Source: Akkermansia muciniphila (lineage in GTDB: Bacteria > Verrucomicrobiota > Verrucomicrobiia > Verrucomicrobiales > V1-33). From it: a stretch of DNA of 38,429 nt. Below are positions 6,792 through 15,436 of this stretch, piece by piece. How positions within the stretch are numbered: the stretch's first letter is position 1; the number at the start of each line of letters is the position of its first letter. A program made the position numbers and the translations under genes. The stretch is from assembly GCA_945900785.1 (NCBI GenBank), contig CAMDJM010000048.1:1-38429 (forward strand). Direction: 5' to 3'. The notes below the pieces were generated by a model, which saw only the letters and a program-made list of their open reading frames with translations, made no database searches and was not told the DNA's origin.

Positions 6792-8192
6792 TCAGGCCAG
6801 AATGGCTTTGACCACATTTCCCGAGACATCCGTCAGGCGGTAGTCGCGGCCATTGTGCCGGTAGGTCAGTTGCTCGTGGTCGAAACCCAGCAGGTGCAGG
6901 ATGGTGGCGTGGAAATCATGCACGTGCACTTCGTCCCTCCCGACGCGGATGCCGCAGTCATCGGAGGCTCCATAGGTGGTGCCGCCTTTGACGCCGCCAC
7001 CGGCCATCCAGGAGGAAAACACCCAGTGGTGATGCTCCCGGCCGGCCTGGTTGGGGGCTTCCTTGAAGGGGGTGCGGCCAAATTCCGTGGTCCACACCAC
7101 CAGGGTATCGTCCAGCATGCCGCGTTGCTTCAAATCCATGAGGAGACCGGCGATGGGCCGGTCCACGTTTTTCGCCAGGGGGGCGTGGGCCTGCATGTCA
7201 CCGTGCGAGTCCCAATTGTTGCTGGATCCGCCGTCGATGAGTTCGATGAAGCGCACCCCGCGCTCGGCCATGCGGCGGCCGACCAGACATTGCCAGCCAA
7301 AGCCATCCGTGGAGCCGCGTTTCAGGCCGTAGAGGTCCAGGGTGGCGTCGCTTTCCCTTGAAAGATCGAAAATGTCAGGGGCTTCCATCTGCATGCCGAA
7401 GGCGGTTTCAAAGGACTTCATGCGGGCCGCCAGCATGGGATCCCCGGCACGCGTCAGCAGATGCCGGCGGTCCCGGTTTGCCATGGCCTGCAGTTCCAGT
7501 TCCTGCAGCCGGTTGCTGGCCACACGCCGGTTCACGTTGGCGATGGGTTCCGGGCCAGGCATCACCAGCGTGCCCTGGTGTGCTCCGGGCAGGAAATCGC
7601 TGGCCCAGTTTTGATTCCCCGCATATGGCGTGGCCCTGGCCAGCACCACAAAGGACGGCAGGTTTTTGTTTTCACTGCCCAGTCCATAACTGACCCATGA
7701 GCCAATGCTGGGCCGGGCGAAATTGAACGAACCGGTGTGCATCCCCAGGGTGGATTCGTAGTGGTTCGTATGGTCGGAGCGCATGGAGCGGATGACGCAG
7801 ATGTCGTCCACGCATTTCGCGGTGTGAGGGAAGAGAGCGCTCACCTCCGTGCCGCATTGGCCATGCGGTTGGAATTCCCAAAGCGGTCGTGTCAGGAACA
7901 TCCTGTAATCGCCCTTCCGGCCTTGGAATTCATCCACCGCAACGGACTGGCCCGCGTTTTTGAAAAGCAGCGGTTTCGGGTCCCAGGAATCCACGTGGGA
8001 CACCCCGCCATTCATAAAAAGAAAGATCACGCGCTTCGCCTTGGCTGGAAAATGCGCGGGTCGGGCAGCGAGGGGATCGGAAGCAGTGGAGTCCGCCAGA
8101 AGCTGGGAAAGCAGCCCCGGAAAAAGCGCCGAACCGGCGAGCATGGATCGCAGGGCGTGGCGGCGGGTGAAGGAGGAAAGGGCAGGGGACAT
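6792..8192 (-). CDS. Secreted DUF1501 protein (Tat signal, sulfatase-like fold family)
   Basis: The protein belongs to the DUF1501 family common in Planctomycetes and Verrucomicrobia and distantly related to alkaline phosphatase/sulfatase folds. The N-terminus has a twin-arginine signal (TRRHALRSMLAGSALFPGL), which implies export of the folded protein. Family motifs seen are VIFLFMNGGVSHVDSWDPKP, IRSMRSDHTNHYES, NWDSHGDM, VVWTTEFGRTPF and VHDFHATILHLLG. The Asp/His-rich motifs suggest metal binding, but activity is unproven. The chosen ATG at 8192 is 4 bases after the stop of the upstream DUF1549/DUF1553 gene and begins directly before the Tat motif. An in-frame ATG at 8219 overlapping that gene is the alternative. 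The pair forms the usual two-gene unit in these phyla, thought to act together on the cell surface or in the periplasm, possibly in polysaccharide use. Confidence 0.9.
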   Translation of the reverse strand: MSPALSSFTRRHALRSMLAGSALFPGLLSQLLADSTASDPLAARPAHFPAKAKRVIFLFMNGGVSHVDSWDPKPLLFKNAGQSVAVDEFQGRKGDYRMFLTRPLWEFQPHGQCGTEVSALFPHTAKCVDDICVIRSMRSDHTNHYESTLGMHTGSFNFARPSIGSWVSYGLGSENKNLPSFVVLARATPYAGNQNWASDFLPGAHQGTLVMPGPEPIANVNRRVASNRLQELELQAMANRDRRHLLTRAGDPMLAARMKSFETAFGMQMEAPDIFDLSRESDATLDLYGLKRGSTDGFGWQCLVGRRMAERGVRFIELIDGGSSNNWDSHGDMQAHAPLAKNVDRPIAGLLMDLKQRGMLDDTLVVWTTEFGRTPFKEAPNQAGREHHHWVFSSWMAGGGVKGGTTYGASDDCGIRVGRDEVHVHDFHATILHLLGFDHEQLTYRHNGRDYRLTDVSGNVVKAILA

Positions 8193-8196
8193 CACG

Positions 8197-11100
8197 TTAA
8201 TCGCAGTGGAGGAATTCATTGCTGCCAAACAAGGTGCGGACATACGCCGCCAGGGCCTGGGAAGCATCACCCGCCGCGCCCAGCGCTTCGCGGTAGGCGG
8301 TTAGAAAGGCGGTAGCTTCCGATTGTTCCTCATCGGCCGGGAGGCGGCCAAAGACGAGGCGGGTGGCGAGTTCGATCTGTTTTTTCTCATCGCTGCTGGC
8401 GGCCCGCAGGCGTTCCGCGAACTTCATGGCCTTGTCATGGACGAAGGGATCGTTCAGAAAGTATAAGGCCTGGGTGGGCACGGTGGTGGTCCGCCGGATG
8501 GCGGTGGAAGCGTTGGGGTCCGCACCGTCAAAGAGCGCCAGGAAGGGATGGCGTTTGATCCGCTGCACCATGAGATAGACGCTGCGCTTATCATGCTCAT
8601 AGACCGCATAAAATGGGCCATGCTGGGAAAAGGCCCACGACTGGGGCGCGGGGAAGGGATGCGCTTTGCCGGGCACGGGATCCAGGGCACCGCTGACTGC
8701 CAGGATAGCATCCCGGATTTCTTCGGCCGCCAGACGCCGCCGGGGGAAGGTGGCATAGAGGGCTTCCGCCTGCGCAGTGGAGGGGCCGGTGGCGCTGGCC
8801 TGCTGCCAGGTGGCGCTGAGCAGCACCAGGCGGTGCATGGCTTTGAGCGACCATCCGCTGCGGATAAATTGAAGGGCGAGATGGTCGAGCAATTCCGGAT
8901 GGGTGGGTGGTTCGCTGCGGGTGCCGAAGTCGTTGGAAGTGGCCACGAGGCCCCGCCCAAAATGATATTGCCAGAGGCGGTTCATCATCACCCGTGCTGT
9001 CAGCGGGTTGTCAGGCCGGGTGATCCATGTGGCCAGCTCCAGCCGGCCGCTGCCTGCGGCTCCCGCAGGCAATTCTGCCTGCCCCAGCGCGTGAATGAAT
9101 CCCCGCGGGACTTCCCCGCCGGGTTTGTCAGGCTCCCCCCGGATTTGAATCCGGGCGGCGTGTGGCGTGCCTTCCGAGACGCCGTAGGCCATGTCCACCG
9201 GGCCGGAAGCGAGTTTGGCCTCCAGATCCTGACGGATTTTTTCCTCCAATGCCTTCCGCTGCCCGATTTGCTGCCGCAGTGCCGCCATGCGGGCCTGGTC
9301 CTGAGCAAATCGTGGATTACCGGCGTGAGGCACTGGGGCAGCTTCCAAGGGGGCCAGGGCTTCTGTGGTGATTTGGAAATTATCGGTATCGAGTTCCGGC
9401 TTCGCGCCATGCACATGGCCGCCACTGTCGATGAAAAGATAGTCGATGCTCCCATCCCATGCGCTGGCGAAGGTGCCGGCGAACCCGGTCGTTTTCTCCG
9501 TGGTGGCCAATAAACCGGTGTAGCTCCTTGCCTTCAGATCCAGCGTCAGCTGCACCTGATGCCACTGGCCCGGCTGCAGCGGGGCAGCCTGCTCATGAGT
9601 ATCGCCACTGCGCCGGAACAGGGTGGTGCTATTCATTTCCAACTGCACGGCGGCGGTGGCGGCGGTGTGCCCAATGTGGAATCTCCACGTGCCGTTTCCC
9701 CGGGCATCGTCCCCGCAGCGGAAATCGAAGCTGATATTTAATTTTGGGGCAAGCTGTGGCGTCCATTTGACCGGGAGGCGGTTGCCATAGCCATTGTAGG
9801 CACCGTCCGCAGTCGCGGGCAAATGGATTCCCAAGGTGCCTTGTGGCCGGATATTTTGAAACGGGCTTTGGGATGCCGTGGAAATCCTGACGGCACTATT
9901 GGGGCCGGGGTGCCAAAGGGCAGATGGAGGGGAGCCGTTCGTTTGGCCTTCCAGATCACCGTCCATGCCAGCAAGGGCCTCCAATTCGGCCGTCAGTGCT
10001 GCCAGCGCCGGTGCCTCCGCAGCTTTCCCAAAGGGCAGCAGAGACACTGCGGCCATCGGCTCTGCCTGCACGCCGATGTTATCAAAATCCAGGGAAGGCA
10101 GGAGATCCGTTCCAGCTCCATCTGCATCCACCCTTACGGTGTTGATGCTGTTCCCGGCATCAGTTGCCATTGGCCTCGGGGCAAAGTCCACGGTATGACC
10201 CGGCACACCGACAGAACCCCTGAAGGTGCGGTCACGCAAATCCAATGCCAGTTGCAGGCAATGCCATTCGCCGGGCTTGGGCAGCGGGAGAGTCAACGCC
10301 TCCCCTGCGCCGGAAATGGACAAAATGCTGCCTGAAATAAACGCTCCAACGGCGGGCACGCGCCCATTTTCACCGACGGTAAACCGGTGCCTGCCCCTGG
10401 CGGCGGGGTTGCTGACTCCCATCCGGAATTCCAGATTCACGTAGACGACTCCGCCCGTTAGGGTGGGATGGAACGTTTGATGAACCGCCTTGCCGCCCGA
10501 TCCTTCTGCCATACTGATCCCAAAGCTCCCGAAGGGATACAGGTGCCGGAATGGACTCTGCGCTGCTCCCGTGACCGCTGGTTTCCCCGTATATAACCAT
10601 GGCGGCACGGGCACTCCATTGCTGCCCCCTGCCGCTGGTTTTTGCATTTCAAAATCACCATCCATTTCATCAAGGGAGCGCAATACCGCAGCGGGCTTCA
10701 GGTCCAGCGCGGCGAAACCCGCCTGCATCTGCCGCCATTGGGATTGCGCTTCAGGCATGGGCACCAGCGGCACGGTGGAACGGCTACGCTGCTTTTCCTC
10801 GGAGCCAGGGAAGGAATATTTGGTGCTCCCGAAAATCCCGTAGAGACCGTAGTAATCCTGCAGCGTCACGGGATCAAATTTGTGATCATGACAGCGGGCG
10901 CAACCCAGCGTCAAACCCAGCACGCTTTGTCCCAGGGTGTCCAGGGTGTCCTGGATGGTAAGATGATGATAGTTTTCCGAATCATATCCAAAGCGCCGCG
11001 ACAGCGCCAGAAAGCCCGTGGCGGTGACTTGTTCGGCGTAGCGCTCCGGGGGGCCTGTCCTGGCCATGATGTCTCCTGCGATCTGCTCCCGGACGAATTG

Positions 11101-11967
11101 GTCGTAAGGTTTGTCCGCATTGAAGGAATCGATGACCTGGTTCCGGTAGCGCCAGGCTTCCGGCAACGGATAGTCGGCGGTGTCCCCGGCGGTGTCGGCG
11201 TAACGGATCACATCCAGCCAATGGCGGCCCCAGTGTTCCCCGTAGTGCGGGGATGCCAGCAGGCGGTCCACCACTTTGGCGAAAGCGTCAGGATCAGGAT
11301 CGCCGGCAAAAGCATCAATCTCCTCCGGCGTGGGGGGCAGGCCAGTGAGGTCAAACGTCACCCGCCGGATCAGCGTGGGCTGGTCTGCCCGTGCCGATGG
11401 GGTCAGCCCTGCGGCTTCGAGTTTCGCCAGGATGAAGCGATCGACCATAGTGGCAGGCCACGCCTGATCCTTCACCGGTGGTGGAGACACCTCCCGCACG
11501 GGATCCAGGGACCACAGATGCCTGGGGGCTGGTTTCCTGTCTGCCGGAGTATCTGGATAGGGAGCCCCCATTGCCACCCACTGGGTCAAATCAGCAATCA
11601 CTGCTTCCGGTAGTTTTTTCCCACCATTTTTCGGGGGAGGCATCTGGCGTTCCGGGTCATCATAGCGGATCGCCTTCAGGAGCAAACCGGTTTCCGGATG
11701 GGAAGGATCCAGCACCATGCCGTCGATCCCTCCCTTCAGCAAATCCTCCCTGGTGTCCAGCTTCAGTCCGCCTCCGATCTTTTTTGCACCAGCGCTGTGG
11801 CATTGATAGCAATGCTCCACCAGAGCGGGCCGCACTTTGTTTTCGAAAAACGCCAGCCCCTCAGTATCTGTGCCCGCCTCCAACGCTGAAGGCCAAGCCA
11901 GGCTTGCGGTCAGGAAAGGCAGCAGCAGAACAGGGAGCCAGGAACGGATGGGTGGGCTGGAGACCAT
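8197..11967 (-). CDS. Secreted DUF1549/DUF1553 protein with c-type cytochrome domain
   Basis: The 1256-residue product starts with a signal peptide (about residues 1-31). A planctomycete-type cytochrome c domain (PSCyt1) follows with one haem site CYQCH (Cys53, Cys56, His57) and a possible Met ligand in RQMPPPKNGG. A DUF1549 domain (PSCyt2) spans about residues 165-380 (FILAKLEAAGL, RRVTFDLTGLPPTPEE, HWGRHWLDVIRYADT, CARCHDHKFDP). A DUF1553 domain (PSD1) occupies about 970-1250 (WITRPDNPLTARVMMNRLWQ, SNDFGTRSEPPTHPELLD). Between them sit about 450 residues holding two similar beta-rich, LamG-like segments, which typical members lack. It is translated just before the DUF1501 gene. The likely location is periplasm or cell surface. 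Electron transfer coupled to sugar or sulfated-glycan breakdown has been proposed for the family but is not established. Confidence 0.92.
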   Translation of the reverse strand: MVSSPPIRSWLPVLLLPFLTASLAWPSALEAGTDTEGLAFFENKVRPALVEHCYQCHSAGAKKIGGGLKLDTREDLLKGGIDGMVLDPSHPETGLLLKAIRYDDPERQMPPPKNGGKKLPEAVIADLTQWVAMGAPYPDTPADRKPAPRHLWSLDPVREVSPPPVKDQAWPATMVDRFILAKLEAAGLTPSARADQPTLIRRVTFDLTGLPPTPEEIDAFAGDPDPDAFAKVVDRLLASPHYGEHWGRHWLDVIRYADTAGDTADYPLPEAWRYRNQVIDSFNADKPYDQFVREQIAGDIMARTGPPERYAEQVTATGFLALSRRFGYDSENYHHLTIQDTLDTLGQSVLGLTLGCARCHDHKFDPVTLQDYYGLYGIFGSTKYSFPGSEEKQRSRSTVPLVPMPEAQSQWRQMQAGFAALDLKPAAVLRSLDEMDGDFEMQKPAAGGSNGVPVPPWLYTGKPAVTGAAQSPFRHLYPFGSFGISMAEGSGGKAVHQTFHPTLTGGVVYVNLEFRMGVSNPAARGRHRFTVGENGRVPAVGAFISGSILSISGAGEALTLPLPKPGEWHCLQLALDLRDRTFRGSVGVPGHTVDFAPRPMATDAGNSINTVRVDADGAGTDLLPSLDFDNIGVQAEPMAAVSLLPFGKAAEAPALAALTAELEALAGMDGDLEGQTNGSPPSALWHPGPNSAVRISTASQSPFQNIRPQGTLGIHLPATADGAYNGYGNRLPVKWTPQLAPKLNISFDFRCGDDARGNGTWRFHIGHTAATAAVQLEMNSTTLFRRSGDTHEQAAPLQPGQWHQVQLTLDLKARSYTGLLATTEKTTGFAGTFASAWDGSIDYLFIDSGGHVHGAKPELDTDNFQITTEALAPLEAAPVPHAGNPRFAQDQARMAALRQQIGQRKALEEKIRQDLEAKLASGPVDMAYGVSEGTPHAARIQIRGEPDKPGGEVPRGFIHALGQAELPAGAAGSGRLELATWITRPDNPLTARVMMNRLWQYHFGRGLVATSNDFGTRSEPPTHPELLDHLALQFIRSGWSLKAMHRLVLLSATWQQASATGPSTAQAEALYATFPRRRLAAEEIRDAILAVSGALDPVPGKAHPFPAPQSWAFSQHGPFYAVYEHDKRSVYLMVQRIKRHPFLALFDGADPNASTAIRRTTTVPTQALYFLNDPFVHDKAMKFAERLRAASSDEKKQIELATRLVFGRLPADEEQSEATAFLTAYREALGAAGDASQALAAYVRTLFGSNEFLHCD

Positions 11968-12276
11968 GGGATCAGGAGAAACCTGGACAAGTTTAAAGAA
12001 TGCCTCGCCCGGCGTTGTTTTGGAGCCGGGACCGGGTTGGCGGGCATTTCTGGAACGTGGCGGGCAGGCGCACTATTGCAGCAGTCATCACCCTTTCTGC
12101 GAACCGCCGGAACCAGCCTGCCCCTGCGGTCCTTGCGGCATAGGAAGCCCCCAGCCAAATTGATCGCTATACTGGACTATAAGACAGTATGGATTTTTTC
12201 TCCTTGGATCACTGGTTTCCTGCTGAAGAGAGAACAGAGTTGCTTTTTTTTTGGGCCGGGCCGGGATAGTCCATTC
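11968..12276. other. Gene-free stretch upstream of the DUF1549/DUF1553 gene
   Basis: I see no convincing gene here. A small stem ATACTG (12169-12174) with CAGTAT (12185-12190) followed by a T-rich run is present but too short to call. The region should hold the promoter of the minus-strand operon; no clear box was found. Confidence 0.5.
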
Positions 12277-12501
12277 ATGCGAAATCTCCTACTTTTCCTT
12301 GTCGCCGTTTCAGTGATTATGCAGGGTAAGGTGCACGCTCAAAGTTATGGACTCAATGCCCCGCCTGCTTTTGCTCCCTGCAACGGCACCACGCCCACGG
12401 TCACTGCGTTGGACAGCGGCACTGAAAGCGCCACCTACCTTATTCCCCGGGACGCCCAACGGAAATTTATCCGCCTAACGGTGCGCCTCCTCCTGCCCTG
12501 A
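12277..12501 (+). pseudogene. Short secreted ORF, possible 5' remnant of a PQQ-dependent sugar dehydrogenase-like gene
   Basis: The 74-codon ORF starts with a good signal peptide (MRNLLLFLVAVSVIMQGKVHAQ) and continues with YGLNAPPAFAPCNGTTP. That opening resembles the mature N-terminus of secreted PQQ/sorbosone dehydrogenase-like proteins of Verrucomicrobia, judged from memory. After about 50 mature residues it ends in a low-information stretch and a stop, with no recognisable continuation in other frames before trpD. The frame is open further upstream (to 12037), but that part looks non-coding. It may be the 5' remnant of a decayed gene or a small genuine secreted protein. The 200-bp MITE begins 62 bases after its stop. 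Family assignment is tentative. Confidence 0.35.
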
Positions 12502-12553
12502 GCATTCTCTGCCTGCGGCGCGGAAATCAGACCAGGAAAGCAGGAAGGCCAAA

Positions 12554-12773
12554 GCAAGGCCCGCAGGGCTTACGCACTTAATTCCCAGGTTTTCCGTAAA
12601 CCAAAAATCACACCACCAATACCTCCAGGTTTTTCAGAATCCAAAATTGGGTGTCTTTTGGCCCGCAGCTCCCCAACTTGACGGAAATGCCCTCAGTTTC
12701 GCACTCCCAATTACGAAGAAGGGTCAAACAACCGCTTCTAACTTCCTTAGTGCGTAAGCCCTGGCAAGGCCCG
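12554..12773. repeat. 10-bp target-site duplication flanking the MITE
   Basis: GCAAGGCCCG occurs at 12554-12563 and again at 12764-12773, directly abutting the ends of the 200-bp element. It is an exact direct repeat in the same orientation, as expected from transposon insertion. Confidence 0.85.
12564..12763. mobile_element. 200-bp MITE-like non-autonomous transposable element
   Basis: The element has perfect 15-bp terminal inverted repeats: CAGGGCTTACGCACT at 12564-12578 and AGTGCGTAAGCCCTG at 12749-12763. Exact 10-bp duplications of GCAAGGCCCG flank it. The interior is AT-richer than the surroundings and has no coding capacity. A 9-13 bp duplication would fit mobilisation by an IS4-like DDE transposase, but that family is a guess. 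It lies between a short ORF and trpD, with its right end 71 bases from the trpD start, so it could affect trpD expression. No matching transposase is in the window. Confidence 0.85.
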
Positions 12774-12834
12774 GAGTGCCCGAACAAGGGCTTGCCCCAG
12801 GCCGGAAAACCTGTTTCCCTGGCGCTCCGACCCC

Positions 12835-13887
12835 ATGACTGTTGCCCACCTTCAAGAATCCCTGGCTGCTGGCTACGCCCTCGACGAGGCCGGCGTCCGC
12901 TCCATGGCTGATATCCTCCTCGACGCCTCCGGGGACCTCCAAATCAAAGCTGAATTGCTGCGCGCCCTCAGTGGCAAGGGGGAGACCCCGGCGGAAATCG
13001 CCGGCTTTGTCCGGGCCTTTCTCGATCACGCGGTGCGTCCTCCGTTGGACCCTGCCACCCTGGACCGTCCCGCGATCGATATCTGCGGCACTGGCGGAGA
13101 CAAGTTGAACCTTTTTAACGTTTCCACCACTTCCATGTTTGTTCTGGCGGCCTGTGGCGTGGCCGTCGTCAAGCATGGCAACCGGGGCATTACTTCCAAA
13201 AGTGGCGGGGCCGATGTCCTCGAAGCGCTGGGGATCCGTATCGACCTGCCACCGGATCAGTTTGCGGAATGCGTCAAACGCCATGGGGCCGCCTTCATGC
13301 TGGCTCCGCAATACCACCCGGCCTTTGCCGCTGTGGGCCCGGTGCGCCGCCTCCTCGCGGCGGAAGGCACCCGCACCCTGTTCAATATCATCGGCCCCCT
13401 GCTGAATCCGCTCCAGCCCGCCTATCAACTCGCCGGGGTCTTCGATCCTGCCCTCCCGCCCACTTACGCCGGCATCCTGCAATCCCTGGGCCGCACTCGG
13501 GCCTGGGCGGTCCACGGCACCACGGCGGATGGGCAGGGCATGGATGAAGTTTCCACCCTGGGGCCCACCCGCATCGTGACGGCTGAGCCGGATGGCATTC
13601 GTGAGGAAACCATTACCCTGTCCGCCTCCCCAGCCACGCTGGCTGATCTGCAGGGGGGCGATGCGGTGGAGAACGCCGCCATCCTGACCGCTATTCTCGA
13701 TGGTTCGGACCGTGGTCCCCGGCGCGAACTCGTCCTCGCCAACACCGCCGCCGCTCTTCTGGTCACCGGCACTGCCCCGTCGTGGGAGGAGGCCCTCGCT
13801 TTGTCCAATGCGACCGTGGACAGCGGCAAAGCTCTCGCCGTGCTCCACGCCCTGCAACAATTTGGCCGCACGGCCCATCCAGGATGA
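12835..13887 (+). CDS. trpD: Anthranilate phosphoribosyltransferase
   Basis: TrpD transfers the phosphoribosyl group of PRPP to anthranilate, the second step of tryptophan synthesis. The 350-residue length is normal. An N-terminal helical domain is followed by the PRPP-binding glycine loop DICGTGGDKLNLFNVST, the KHGNRGITSKSGGADVLEALG segment, FNIIGPLLNP, and the metal-binding acidic motif GMDEVSTLGP. All key motifs are intact. One small difference is KLNLFN where many homologues have a TFN-type segment. No other trp gene is adjacent. The ATG at 12835 matches the family N-terminus; no strong ribosome site precedes it. A MITE insertion ends 71 bases upstream, so the original promoter region has been altered or displaced. 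Confidence 0.96.
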   Translation: MTVAHLQESLAAGYALDEAGVRSMADILLDASGDLQIKAELLRALSGKGETPAEIAGFVRAFLDHAVRPPLDPATLDRPAIDICGTGGDKLNLFNVSTTSMFVLAACGVAVVKHGNRGITSKSGGADVLEALGIRIDLPPDQFAECVKRHGAAFMLAPQYHPAFAAVGPVRRLLAAEGTRTLFNIIGPLLNPLQPAYQLAGVFDPALPPTYAGILQSLGRTRAWAVHGTTADGQGMDEVSTLGPTRIVTAEPDGIREETITLSASPATLADLQGGDAVENAAILTAILDGSDRGPRRELVLANTAAALLVTGTAPSWEEALALSNATVDSGKALAVLHALQQFGRTAHPG

Positions 13888-14245
13888 ATAACCCCGGTGA
13901 TGGCCTGTTTCGTCAGGAAAAATCCTGCTCCAATCCCGGTCCGGTAAAATAGCTCTCCTCAATTACGTCGCCTTCAGCCGGCGGGAGGAGTTGCGGCGTG
14001 GCTGCCAGACCCTGATAGGTTCCAGCAAATACCGCGCCGCTGCCCGGCCCCTGGCCCAAAGCCTCCCCCTGAATTCCCTGAAGTATGAAAAAAATTTGCT
14101 GAAGTGACAGATTTCCGTCGTCTCCCGGCATTGCTCATGCTACTTCGACACCCAAGCCGCCGGGACCTGTGGTCGCTTCCTGACCCAGGTTCCCGGTGTG
14201 CCCTGAGACCGAACCAACAACACCCGCTCCACAACAGCAACTACC
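13888..14245. other. Intergenic region between trpD and glnA
   Basis: This region holds no convincing gene. A 72-codon minus-strand frame (13913-14131) is open but looks like composition noise. A weak sigma-54-like site at 14126-14141 is listed separately. No terminator after trpD is evident. Confidence 0.5.
14126..14141 (+). promoter_or_regulatory. Weak sigma-54-like promoter upstream of glnA
   Basis: CGGCAT-TGCTC-ATGCT has the invariant GG and GC separated by 10 bases, as in TGGCAC-N5-TTGCA/T sites. It matches about 8 of 11 consensus positions. It lies about 105 bases before the glnA start. Nitrogen-regulated glnA promoters often use sigma-54, but this match could be chance. Confidence 0.25.
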
Positions 14246-15262
14246 ATGGCCAAATACAAATTAGAATACATCTGGCTCGACGGCTACCAGCCCGTCCGCA
14301 ACCTCCGCAGCAAGACCCAGCTCAAGGACTACGACGCCTTCCCCACTCTCGCAGAACTCCCCAAGTGGGGCTTTGACGGCAGCTCGACCCAGCAGGCCCC
14401 CGGTGGCAGCTCGGACTGCGTGCTCGTCCCTGTTGCCGTTTTCCCGGACTCCACCCGCAAAAACGGTGCCCTCGTCATGTGCGAAGTTTATAACGCCGAC
14501 GGCACTCCCCACGCTTCCAACGACCGCGCCACCATTCTTGACGATCCCGGTTCATGGTTCGGTTTCGAGCAGGAATACTTCTTCTACCAGGACGGCCGTC
14601 CCCTCGGCTTCCCCGAAAACGGCTATCCCGCCCCCCAGGGCCCTTACTATACTGGCGTTGGCTACAAAAACGTCGGCGACGTCGCCCGCGAGATCGTGGA
14701 GCAACACCTCGACATCTGTCTCGATGCCGGCATCAACCACGAAGGCATCAACGCCGAAGTGGCCAAAGGCCAGTGGGAATTCCAGATCTTCGGCAAAGGC
14801 TCCAAGAAAGCTGCTGATGAAATGTGGGTCGCCCGCTACATCCTTCTCCGTCTCTGTGAAAAATATGGCATTGACGTCGAATTCCACTGCAAACCTCTCG
14901 GGGCCACCGACTGGAACGGCTCCGGCATGCATGCCAACTTCTCCACCACCTACCTGCGTGAGACCGGCGGCGAAGCCTACTTCCTCAGCCTCATGGCGGC
15001 TTTCGACAAATTCAAGGAGGAGCACATCGCCGTCTACGGCCCTGACAACCACATGCGCCTCACCGGTCTCCATGAGACCCAGTCCATCGATAAGTTCAGC
15101 TGGGGTGTTGCCGACCGCGGTGCTTCCATCCGCGTTCCCCATAGCTTTAAGAACGCCGGTTGGAAAGGTTATCTCGAAGACCGCCGCCCCAACTCCCAGG
15201 GCTGCCCCTACCAGATTGCCTCCCGCATCCTCGCCACCATCGCCAGCGTGCCTACGGCCTGA
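14246..15262 (+). CDS. glnA: Type II (eukaryotic-like) glutamine synthetase
   Basis: Glutamine synthetase joins ammonia and glutamate to glutamine with ATP hydrolysis and is the main route of ammonia assimilation. At 338 residues this is the short GSII type, not the 470-residue GSI or 700-residue GSIII types. Characteristic motifs are [69 protein letters not shown] and [20 protein letters not shown]. Metal-binding Glu and active-site residues of the family appear conserved. GSII enzymes lack the adenylylation loop of GSI, so control is more likely transcriptional. The codon usage is C-ending and highly biased, which suggests strong expression. It stands alone between trpD and a hairpin terminator. 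In other bacteria the gene is often named glnII. Confidence 0.95.
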   Translation: MAKYKLEYIWLDGYQPVRNLRSKTQLKDYDAFPTLAELPKWGFDGSSTQQAPGGSSDCVLVPVAVFPDSTRKNGALVMCEVYNADGTPHASNDRATILDDPGSWFGFEQEYFFYQDGRPLGFPENGYPAPQGPYYTGVGYKNVGDVAREIVEQHLDICLDAGINHEGINAEVAKGQWEFQIFGKGSKKAADEMWVARYILLRLCEKYGIDVEFHCKPLGATDWNGSGMHANFSTTYLRETGGEAYFLSLMAAFDKFKEEHIAVYGPDNHMRLTGLHETQSIDKFSWGVADRGASIRVPHSFKNAGWKGYLEDRRPNSQGCPYQIASRILATIASVPTA

Positions 15263-15289
15263 TCTGCCACACCGGAACTCCTTCCAGGC

Positions 15290-15323
15290 AGAGCGGCGTC
15301 ATCCTCCCGGATGGCGCCGCTCT
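15290..15323 (+). terminator. Hairpin terminator of glnA
   Basis: AGAGCGGCG (15290-15298) pairs with CGCCGCTCT (15315-15323). A wobble pair continues into CATCC/GGATG, giving a continuous 15-bp stem with a 4-nt loop. A short CCCGTTT follows. It lies 27 bases beyond the glnA stop. The T tract is weak. Confidence 0.65.
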
Positions 15324-15378
15324 CCCGTTTAGCCTGCCGCTTCAGGATTCTGAGCCGTGATGCCACCGCCACAAAAGC

Positions 15379-15415
15379 AAAAACACCGGCCCGTGGAAGC
15401 GGAGCCGGTGTTTTT
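15379..15415. terminator. Bidirectional terminator between glnA and the prolyl isomerase operon
   Basis: AAAAACACCGGC (15379-15390) pairs with GCCGGTGTTTTT (15404-15415) around a 13-nt loop. Both strands end in a T run, so it can serve the convergent glnA and minus-strand cyclophilin genes. Confidence 0.85.
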
Positions 15416-15436
15416 GGGAATGAAGGGAAGGCGGCC

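Noticed and set aside
5510..6829. 439-codon minus-strand frame opposite the HD phosphodiesterase
   Set aside because: Antisense shadow of a gene with intact HD motifs and membrane helices.
12169..12190. Small stem followed by a T-rich run, considered as a terminator
   Set aside because: Only 6 bp with a 10-nt loop and no upstream plus-strand gene to terminate.
13913..14131. 72-codon minus-strand frame between trpD and glnA
   Set aside because: No ribosome site, no signal peptide and no recognisable family. It could be a gene remnant, but there is no support beyond being open.
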